Source: an uncultured Gemmatimonadota bacterium
Lineage (GTDB): Bacteria > Gemmatimonadota > Gemmatimonadetes > Gemmatimonadales > Gemmatimonadaceae
Assembly: GCA_946479995.1 (NCBI GenBank)
Contig: CAMLIU010000013.1
Span: 1 to 12,976 of the forward strand
Reading direction: 5' to 3'
Length of the DNA: 12,976 nucleotides
The position numbers and the translations under genes were made by a program. The first letter of the stretch is position 1, and the number at the start of each line of letters is the position of its first letter. Positions 7,656-12,976 of this stretch are shown in pieces. The notes below the pieces were generated by a model. The model was not told the DNA's origin. It saw only the letters and a program-made list of their open reading frames with translations, and ran no database searches.

Positions 7656-8612
7656 ATGTCCGTCATCACCGGCCTGCACCACGTCACCATCAACTCCGGC
7701 GATCCGCAGGAGAACCTCGACTTCTACGTCGGGGTGCTCGGCATGCGCCTGGTCAAGAAGACGGTGAACCAGGACGCGCCAGAGACCTACCACCTGTTCT
7801 ACGCCGACGCCGCAGGCACGCCGGGTACGGAGCTGACCTTCTTCCCGTGGCGCGGCATGCCGAGGGGACGTGCCGGCACCGGCTCGACGAGCGAGGTCGC
7901 GCTCGCGGTGCCTGGCGGGAGTCTCGCGTACTGGGCGGAGCGGCTCGGCGCACAGGGCGTGGCCAGCGTCGAGCGGAGCGTTCGCTTCGGCGAGTCCGTG
8001 CTCACCTTCGAGGATCCGCACGGCGTCGCGCTCGCGCTCGTGGAGACGAGCGATCCGCGCGAGTTCACGCCGTGGGCGGACAGCCCCGTACCAGCCATGC
8101 ACCAGGTGCGCGGGCTGCACGCCGTGCGCCTCGTCGAGGCGTCACTGGAACCGACGGAAGGCTTCCTCGTGCGCGGGCTCGGCTTCGAGCTCGTCGGGGA
8201 GGAGGACGGCTGGCGCCGCTACGCCGTGAACGGGGGCGGTTCCGGTCGCGTCGTGGACGTCCGGGTCCTCACCGACGGCCAGCGTGCGCTCTCCGGCGTG
8301 GGCAGCGTGCACCACGTGGCGTTCCGCGTGGCCGACGAGGAAGCCCAGCAGCGGGCGCAGCAGCAGGTTCGCTCGGCGGGCGGGCGCACCACGGAAGTGA
8401 TCGATCGCTTCTGGTTCAAGTCCATCTACTTCCGCGAGCCCGGCGGCGCGCTGTTCGAGATCGCCACCGACGGGCCGGGCTTCACCATCGACGAGGACGT
8501 GAAGAACCTCGGAGAGCGGCTCATCCTGCCACCCTTCCTCGAGCCGCACCGCGCGGAGATCGAGCGGGTGCTGCAGCCGGTGACGGAGCCGCGAAGCATC
8601 GCGGCCAGCTGA
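7656..8612 (+). CDS. VOC-superfamily ring-cleaving dioxygenase (MhqO/PcpA-like)
   Basis: This 318-residue cytosolic enzyme has two vicinal-oxygen-chelate modules, about residues 5-132 and 152-272, the normal size for the family. Relatives open hydroquinone-type aromatic rings with a divalent metal, usually Fe(II). Candidate metal ligands are His9 in GLHHVT, His220 in SVHHVAF and Glu268 in GALFEIATDGPGF. Their spacing matches the His-His-Glu set I recall for PcpA/LinE hydroquinone dioxygenases. The ATG at 7656 follows AGGAGGA by 5 nt; the longer frame from 7590 would run through the operator and is rejected. It is divergent from yceI and the barrel gene and carries an operator-like palindrome over its promoter, suggesting inducible expression. 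A terminator-like hairpin follows 23 nt after its stop. Whether the substrate is a quinol, catechol or another compound is open. Confidence 0.88.
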   Translation: MSVITGLHHVTINSGDPQENLDFYVGVLGMRLVKKTVNQDAPETYHLFYADAAGTPGTELTFFPWRGMPRGRAGTGSTSEVALAVPGGSLAYWAERLGAQGVASVERSVRFGESVLTFEDPHGVALALVETSDPREFTPWADSPVPAMHQVRGLHAVRLVEASLEPTEGFLVRGLGFELVGEEDGWRRYAVNGGGSGRVVDVRVLTDGQRALSGVGSVHHVAFRVADEEAQQRAQQQVRSAGGRTTEVIDRFWFKSIYFREPGGALFEIATDGPGFTIDEDVKNLGERLILPPFLEPHRAEIERVLQPVTEPRSIAAS

Positions 8613-8635
8613 CCGGCAGCGGGGAAGGCGGCGCG

Positions 8636-8663
8636 GCCGGCACAGTCCGTGAACTGTGCCGGC
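8636..8663 (+). terminator. Terminator-like hairpin after the dioxygenase gene
   Basis: GCCGGCACAGT (8636-8646) and ACTGTGCCGGC (8653-8663) form a perfect 11-bp stem with a 6-nt loop. It begins 23 nt after the dioxygenase stop and is followed only by TTGCGTG, not a full T-run, so intrinsic termination may be partial. It lies 45 nt before the phosphatase start and likely separates the two transcription units. Confidence 0.6.
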
Positions 8664-8708
8664 TTGCGTGCTGCACGACCGGCGCGCGCGACCCTTCGCC
8701 ATCCTTGC

Positions 8709-9488
8709 ATGAAGAAACGCTGGCCCGAGCATCTCTGGATTGTCCGCCACGGACAGAGCGCCGGCAACGTGGCGCGCGACGCTGCGGACGCAGCCGGCCT
8801 GTCCGTGATCGACATCGCCGAGCGCGACGTGGACGTTCCGCTCAGCGAGCTCGGGGAGGAGCAGGCCGCGGCGCTCGGCCGCTGGTTCGCCGCGATGCCT
8901 GTCCGCCAGCGGCCGACCACGGTGCTGACCTCTCCCTACCTGCGCGCCCGACAGACCACCGAGGCGATCCGGCATGAAGGCGGCTTGCATCCCGACGTCT
9001 GCATCGAGGTGGACGAGCGGCTGCGTGAGAAGGAGTTCGGGATCCTCGACCGCCTCACCCGCGCCGGCATCGTCGAGCGCTTTCCCGAACAGGCGGAAGC
9101 GCGTGCCCGCCACGGAAAGTTCTATCACCGGCCGCCCGGTGGTGAGAGCTGGTGCGACGTGATCCTGCGCCTGCGCAGCGTCCTCGACACGCTGAGCCTT
9201 CATCACTCCGAGCCCGGCTCGCGCGTGCTGATCGTCGCGCACCAGGTGATCGTGCTCTGCCTGCGCTACCTGTTCGAGGGGATGACGGAGGCGGAGATCC
9301 TCGCCATCGACGCCGCCGGCGACGTCGCGAACTGTGGCGTCACGGAGTACGTGTTCGAGCGCGCTCCCGGTGCACCCGGCACCGCGGGCGGGAAGCTGCG
9401 TCTCGTGACCTACAACTTCGTCGCGCCACTCGAGCAGGCCGGCGCCCCGGTCACGGCGCGCCCCGACGCGCCGGCGGCAACCCGATGA
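8709..9488 (+). CDS. Histidine phosphatase superfamily protein (phosphoglycerate mutase-like)
   Basis: This 259-residue cytosolic enzyme is of the branch-1 histidine phosphatase type, acting as a phosphatase or mutase through a phosphohistidine. Arg13-His14-Gly15 in IVRHGQS gives the nucleophile. SPYLRARQT (75-83) supplies the second Arg, REKEFG (106-111) the probable acid, and VAHQ (176-179) the second catalytic His. Binding to adenine cofactors or sugars cannot be read from the sequence. The ATG at 8709 is chosen because it sits directly before the fold; an in-frame GTG at 8649 lies in the loop of the upstream hairpin. No Shine-Dalgarno sequence precedes 8709, so translation may be leaderless. 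Its stop overlaps the start of the NAD(P)H-hydrate dehydratase gene (ATGA at 9485-9488), indicating co-translation. The last 40 residues are Ala/Pro-rich and probably outside the core. Confidence 0.88.
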   Translation: MKKRWPEHLWIVRHGQSAGNVARDAADAAGLSVIDIAERDVDVPLSELGEEQAAALGRWFAAMPVRQRPTTVLTSPYLRARQTTEAIRHEGGLHPDVCIEVDERLREKEFGILDRLTRAGIVERFPEQAEARARHGKFYHRPPGGESWCDVILRLRSVLDTLSLHHSEPGSRVLIVAHQVIVLCLRYLFEGMTEAEILAIDAAGDVANCGVTEYVFERAPGAPGTAGGKLRLVTYNFVAPLEQAGAPVTARPDAPAATR

Positions 9489-10381
9489 CACGGCGCTCGC
9501 GGCGGGGACGCGCCGTGACGCGCGCGCTCCTGCGACGCATGCCGCTGCCGCCGCTCCACAGCGACGACGACAAGGAGAGCCGAGGACGCGTGCTCGTGGT
9601 CGGTGGAAGCACGCTCGTGCCGGGCGCCGTGCTGCTCGCCGGCGAAGGTGCCTTGCGCGCGGGCGCGGGCAAGCTGCAGCTGGCCACGGTGCGGGGCGCA
9701 TCGGTGGGACTCAGCCTCGTGCTTCCCGAGGCGCTCGTCATGCCGCTCGCGCAGTCGCGCGCAGGCGAGATCGCCGGGGCTCGCGCCGCGGCACCGCTGC
9801 GTCGATACGCGCGCGCCGTCGATGCATTGCTCATCGGCCCGGGGATGGCAACGCTTCCTGCCGTCGGCGGCCTGCTCGCGACGCTCGTTCCGCAGCTGGC
9901 CGACGACGCGACGCTCGTGCTCGATGGCGCCGCCGTCGTGGCCCTCGCCGCGCATCCGGCGCTCCTCGCCTCGCTCGGCGGGCGCGCGGTGCTCACGCCG
10001 CACGCCGGCGAGATGGCATCGCTGCTCGGCGTGGACAAGCAGGACGTGGAGGCCGATCCTGCCGCCACGGCATTGCACGCCGCAGCGCGGTTCGCCGCCG
10101 TGGTCGCGTTGAAGGGACCGACGACGTGGATCGCCGACCCCGACGGCGACCTGCTCTGCTATGACGGCGGCTCGGTGGGGCTCGGCACGTCGGGCTCGGG
10201 CGATACCCTGGCCGGCATCGTCACCGGCCTGGCGGCGCGCGGCGCGCCGCCGCTGACGGCAGCTGCATGGGGCGTGTGGGCCCACGGCTCCGCAGGGCGC
10301 ATCCTGGCGCGACGCGTGGCGACCGTGGGCTTTCTCGCCCGTGAGCTGCTGGCGGAGGTGCCCGCGCTCGTCAGTCGTTGA
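9485..10381 (+). CDS. nnrD: ADP/ATP-dependent NAD(P)H-hydrate dehydratase
   Basis: The 298-residue enzyme repairs damaged cofactors: it dehydrates (S)-NADHX and (S)-NADPHX back to NADH and NADPH using ADP or ATP, in the cytosol. It has the ribokinase-like fold of the YjeF C-terminal (CARKD) family. Visible marks are VLVVGGS (36-42), GAGKLQLAT (60-68), LLIGPGM (115-121), LTPHAGEM (170-177), VALKGPTTWI (207-216), and the catalytic GTSGSGDTLAGI (234-245) with Asp240. There is no N-terminal epimerase domain, which is often fused in bacteria; none is seen nearby. The ATG at 9485 overlaps the phosphatase stop as ATGA. The fold starts around residue 20, so a later start (GTG 9515 or ATG 9539) is possible. 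The 3' end overlaps the convergent L,D-transpeptidase gene by 11 bp. Confidence 0.88.
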   Translation: MTRRSRRGRAVTRALLRRMPLPPLHSDDDKESRGRVLVVGGSTLVPGAVLLAGEGALRAGAGKLQLATVRGASVGLSLVLPEALVMPLAQSRAGEIAGARAAAPLRRYARAVDALLIGPGMATLPAVGGLLATLVPQLADDATLVLDGAAVVALAAHPALLASLGGRAVLTPHAGEMASLLGVDKQDVEADPAATALHAAARFAAVVALKGPTTWIADPDGDLLCYDGGSVGLGTSGSGDTLAGIVTGLAARGAPPLTAAAWGVWAHGSAGRILARRVATVGFLARELLAEVPALVSR

Positions 10382-12092
10382 CCAGCTTGCGCAGCGCCTC
10401 GAGCGTCCGCGCCGCGTCGGCGTTGGCCACCGAGTCCGACGCAATCTGCTCCACGAGCTTGTCATCCCGCCCGTACAGGTCGTTGCCGAAGTAGAGCTGT
10501 CCGTCGAGCGTGTACGTCGTGAAGTAGGTGATGTAGACGGGGAGCTTCTGCGGCAGCCGCACGCTCACGTTGTCCTTCCCCTGCTCGTATTCCTGCACCT
10601 TCTCCAGCGGCCAGCCGAGCACGTACTGCGCGAGCTCGTCGGGCTTCTCCAGGCGGATGCAGCCATGGCTGAAGGCGCGCACGTCCTTGTCGAACAGCTC
10701 GTGATTCGGCGTGTCGTGCAGGTAGATGTTGAAGTCGTTCGGGAAGAGGAACTTCACGAGGCCGAGCGAGTTCTTCCCGCCCGGCCGCTGCCGGATGCGC
10801 CGCACGCCGCCATCCCGGTAGTACTCCATGTTGTTCGCCTCGAGATAGCCGGGGTTGGCGGCCACCTTCGGCGCGATCTCCTTGCGCTGGATGTCGGGGG
10901 TGACGAGCCAGTAGGGACGGAACACCACCGACTCCATGGAGTCGGCGAACACGGGAGTCTTCCTCCCCTCGTACTCCTGCCCGACGATGACCTTCATCTC
11001 GAGCACCTTCTGCCCGCTGTCGTACGCCTGCAGGCGGAAGGCGGGCACGTTCACGAAGATGTAGCGCTGCCCGAGGTTGCGCGGCAGCCAGCGGAAGCGC
11101 TCGAGATTCGCGGCGATCTGCGCCAGCCGGTAGTTGGCCGGCACGTTCAGCGACTGGAGCGTTTCCTCCCCGAGCATGCTGTCCACCACGATGCCGTGAT
11201 GGGCCTGGAACTCCGCCACCGCACCCGCCAGCGCGCGATCGTAGACGTTGGGGCGCGCGCTCGAATCCTCGGCGGCGCCCGAGCTGTCCACGCCGAAACC
11301 TTCCGCGGCCAGGCGCTCGCGCAGGGCGGCCAGGCGCTCCGGCGCGTCCTTGTCGCCGCGCTTGAGCGCCTTGCCCGCCGGAACCATCGGCCAGCCACCC
11401 TTGTTCACGATCTCGCGGAAGCGGGCCATCTCCTTCTGCAACGCGGCATAGTCCTCGTCCTGCGGCCGCATGAGGGCGATCCCCTGGTCCAGCGAGTCGG
11501 AGCGCAGGCTCAGCGCGACGGCGCTGTCCAGCTGCTCGCGCCCGGCGTCGATGTGCCAGTCCTGCGCGAGCGTCTTGGGGTTCGTCTGCCCGCTCAGCAG
11601 GTCTTCGGAGAGCGCGATGTAGGCCGTGGTGAGCAGCACGTCGGCGTTTGCCAGCTGCTGCGCCGAAGGCGTCTTCGACTGGCGCACCTCGCCGATCGTC
11701 TGCACGAGCTCCGTGAGCGGGTAGGCGTCCAGGCGCAGGGCGTCGCTGTCGGCGCTGGCGACCGCCTGCAGCAGCGCATTGGTGCGCGCTCGGTTCGGTC
11801 CTTCCGACTCCATCCACAGCGCCTTGCCAGCGTATGCCTTGTAGAGGCGCTGCACGTGCTCCCAGCGGCTCGCCGGAAATTCCTTCGGGCGTGGGGCGGC
11901 GAGCCGCTGGCCGATGGCCGAGTCGATGGCGGCGGCGGGCACGCCTGCCACCGTCTCCACCTGCGCGGGCTTCCAGTTGTGGGTGATCTGCCGATGCTTG
12001 TGCGGCAGGGGAACCTTGCCGCAGGCGGACAACAGGGTGATGCCGGCTATGATCGCGACGCGGATCGCTCCGCGCGTCCAGGGGTGTCGCAT
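10371..12092 (-). CDS. L,D-transpeptidase lipoprotein, YcbB/LdtD-like
   Basis: This 573-residue envelope enzyme makes 3-3 cross-links in peptidoglycan. The N-terminus has RVAIIAGITLLSAC with lipobox LSAC (21-24), so it is predicted to be a lipoprotein anchored at Cys24. After a long helical scaffold (about 50-280) comes a peptidoglycan-binding-like segment, AVAEFQAHHGIVVDSMLGEETLQSL (about 291-315). The YkuD catalytic domain runs from about 343 to 520. Active-site residues are His459 in YLHDTPNHELF and Ser475-His476-Gly477-Cys478 in AFSHGCIRLEKP, with Arg480 following; Cys478 is the nucleophile. Length and domain order match the E. coli YcbB type; lipid anchoring differs from that protein as I remember it. 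The ATG at 12092 has GGAG 6 nt upstream. It is convergent with the dehydratase gene and divergent from the unknown gene at 12243. Confidence 0.92.
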   Translation of the reverse strand: MRHPWTRGAIRVAIIAGITLLSACGKVPLPHKHRQITHNWKPAQVETVAGVPAAAIDSAIGQRLAAPRPKEFPASRWEHVQRLYKAYAGKALWMESEGPNRARTNALLQAVASADSDALRLDAYPLTELVQTIGEVRQSKTPSAQQLANADVLLTTAYIALSEDLLSGQTNPKTLAQDWHIDAGREQLDSAVALSLRSDSLDQGIALMRPQDEDYAALQKEMARFREIVNKGGWPMVPAGKALKRGDKDAPERLAALRERLAAEGFGVDSSGAAEDSSARPNVYDRALAGAVAEFQAHHGIVVDSMLGEETLQSLNVPANYRLAQIAANLERFRWLPRNLGQRYIFVNVPAFRLQAYDSGQKVLEMKVIVGQEYEGRKTPVFADSMESVVFRPYWLVTPDIQRKEIAPKVAANPGYLEANNMEYYRDGGVRRIRQRPGGKNSLGLVKFLFPNDFNIYLHDTPNHELFDKDVRAFSHGCIRLEKPDELAQYVLGWPLEKVQEYEQGKDNVSVRLPQKLPVYITYFTTYTLDGQLYFGNDLYGRDDKLVEQIASDSVANADAARTLEALRKLVND

Positions 12093-12242
12093 TCAGCTCT
12101 CCACGAGTGGACTTCAGCGGGCCGGAGGCCCGCCCTGCCATAAGGCGAAATGCGGGCCAGACGTCGAGCACGCCTTTCGCGTTGTCTTCCCGCTGGCGAT
12201 CGTGCGTGACCCGGTTGCCTCCCCACCTGTCTCATCATCGAC
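12093..12242. promoter_or_regulatory. Divergent intergenic region with a GC-rich hairpin
   Basis: This 150-bp gap serves two divergent envelope-protein genes. It contains an inverted repeat GCGGGCC-GGA-GGCCCGC at 12117-12133, close to the L,D-transpeptidase start and inside its probable leader. GGAG for that gene lies just upstream of 12092 on the minus strand. No Shine-Dalgarno sequence and no convincing promoter pair were found for the plus-strand gene. Confidence 0.4.
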
Positions 12243-12976
12243 ATGCCACTGCGCCAACCCGCCCTCCGCCTCACCAAGCTGGCCACGCTCCTCGTCGCTG
12301 CGGCCAGCCTCGCGTGCGCCGACCGCGTGCAGCGCGCGGCAGACGGAGAGGTGAGCCTGCCGGTCCGCTCCCGGGACACGACGACCGCCTCGACGACTCT
12401 CGCGCGAGTCCCGGCAGACACGGTGGATTCGCTCTTTGCGGCGCGGCGCGCGACCGTGATGGACCGGACTCCCATCGGTCCCCGTCCGGTTCGCCGTCCG
12501 GCCTCCGACAGCGCCGCGCCCCGCGACAGTGCCGCGCCCCGCCCGCGCTGGCGCATCGGGCCGAAATCGGGCGACCGGCATCCCGCCTTCCGCGACACCG
12601 GAAGCCCGCTCGACTCGCTGTGGCCGGTGAAGGGGCCGGCACCATTGCCGGGAAGCATCCTTCCGGCGAGGCGGATCGTCGCCTTCTACGGCAATCCCAA
12701 GTCGCGGCGCATGGGCATTCTCGGCGAGTTCGATCACGAGGAGATGCTGCGCAAGCTCGACTCCGAGGTGGCGGCGTGGAATCGCATCGATCCCGCGACG
12801 CCGGCGATTCCCGCGCTGCACGTGATCGTGCTCGTCGCCGACGCGACGCCCGGCCCGAGCGGCAAGTATCGCACGCGGCACGACAGCGCGATGATCGAGA
12901 AGGTGTATGGATGGGCGCGCAGCCGGAACGGGCTCATGTTCGTCGACCTGCAGGTGGGCCAGAGCACGCTGCAGGC
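12243..12976 (+). CDS. Exported protein of unknown function, 3' end outside the window
   Basis: The frame is open from the ATG at 12243 to the window end, giving 244 residues. I do not recognise the family with certainty. The N-terminus is basic and then hydrophobic (LTKLATLLVAAASLAC), with Cys25 placed like a lipoprotein cysteine. The box reads SLAC, so Leu is at -2 rather than the usual -3, and lipidation is uncertain. Residues 30-140 are a low-complexity Arg/Pro/Ser/Thr/Asp linker, including DSAAPR twice in tandem. From about 144 a folded domain starts: RIVAFYGNPKSRRMGILGEF, then EEMLRKLDSEVAAWN, HVIVLVAD and LMFVDLQVGQSTLQ. This alternation of hydrophobic strands and helices suggests an alpha/beta barrel-like fold. 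No Shine-Dalgarno sequence precedes the ATG. It is divergent from the L,D-transpeptidase gene, so a cell-envelope role is possible but unproven. Confidence 0.75.
   Translation, partial: MPLRQPALRLTKLATLLVAAASLACADRVQRAADGEVSLPVRSRDTTTASTTLARVPADTVDSLFAARRATVMDRTPIGPRPVRRPASDSAAPRDSAAPRPRWRIGPKSGDRHPAFRDTGSPLDSLWPVKGPAPLPGSILPARRIVAFYGNPKSRRMGILGEFDHEEMLRKLDSEVAAWNRIDPATPAIPALHVIVLVADATPGPSGKYRTRHDSAMIEKVYGWARSRNGLMFVDLQVGQSTLQ
12507..12542 (+). repeat. Two tandem 18-bp repeats in the linker of the exported protein
   Basis: Two copies, 12507-12524 and 12525-12542, differ at one base (GACAGC versus GACAGT at the start, the rest identical). Each encodes DSAAPR. The difference is synonymous, so this is a recent or selected duplication within a low-complexity linker. 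Confidence 0.75.

Noticed and set aside
10341..12143. A 600-codon open frame on the plus strand opposite the L,D-transpeptidase gene.
   Set aside because: It is a shadow created by GC-rich codon bias: no family motifs, arginine/histidine/valine-rich composition, and the opposite strand encodes complete lipobox and YkuD motifs.

Overview
The window comes from a GC-rich, Gram-negative-type bacterium. Evidence for the cell type is a beta-barrel outer-membrane protein ending in Phe, a lipoprotein-type L,D-transpeptidase and Sec signal peptides. The protein style and codon use would fit Gemmatimonadota, but that is an inference from memory, not shown by a marker gene. No rRNA, tRNA, CRISPR array, integrase, transposase or phage gene was seen, and coding density is very high. 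The first and last genes are cut by the window edges.

Layout. (1) Bases 1-3073, plus strand: a tight four-gene operon with two aldo/keto reductases at its ends and, between them, a RibD/DHFR-fold reductase and a GNAT acetyltransferase. The junctions are TGATG, GTGA and a 4-nt gap. (2) 3086-4402, minus strand: a divergent NRAMP-superfamily metal transporter whose stop lies 12 nt from the operon's last stop. (3) 4581-5396, plus strand: an isochorismatase-fold cysteine hydrolase, divergent from the transporter across 178 bp. (4) 5442-7451, minus strand: a YceI-like periplasmic protein followed by an outer-membrane barrel protein. (5) 7656-8612, plus strand: a two-module VOC ring-cleaving dioxygenase (MhqO/PcpA type), divergent from the yceI gene. 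The shared 204-bp gap holds a small AT-rich island with a perfect 8-4-8 inverted repeat over a likely -10 element. (6) 8709-10381, plus strand: a histidine phosphatase overlapping (ATGA) a stand-alone NAD(P)H-hydrate dehydratase. (7) 10371-12092, minus strand: a YcbB-like L,D-transpeptidase lipoprotein whose 3' end overlaps the dehydratase by 11 bp. (8) 12243-end, plus strand: the start of an unrecognised exported protein.

Working together. Region 1 looks like carbonyl and small-molecule detoxification. Regions 4 and 5 form the most coherent candidate system: an aromatic (hydroquinone-type) dioxygenase divergent from a lipid/isoprenoid-binding-fold YceI protein and an outer-membrane barrel, with one strong operator-like palindrome and no regulator gene in view. 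A second, perfect 26-bp palindrome lies across the yceI stop codon. Region 6 pairs a phosphatase with nicotinamide-cofactor repair, and region 7 is cell-wall cross-linking. Functions come from motif reading alone; no database search was possible.
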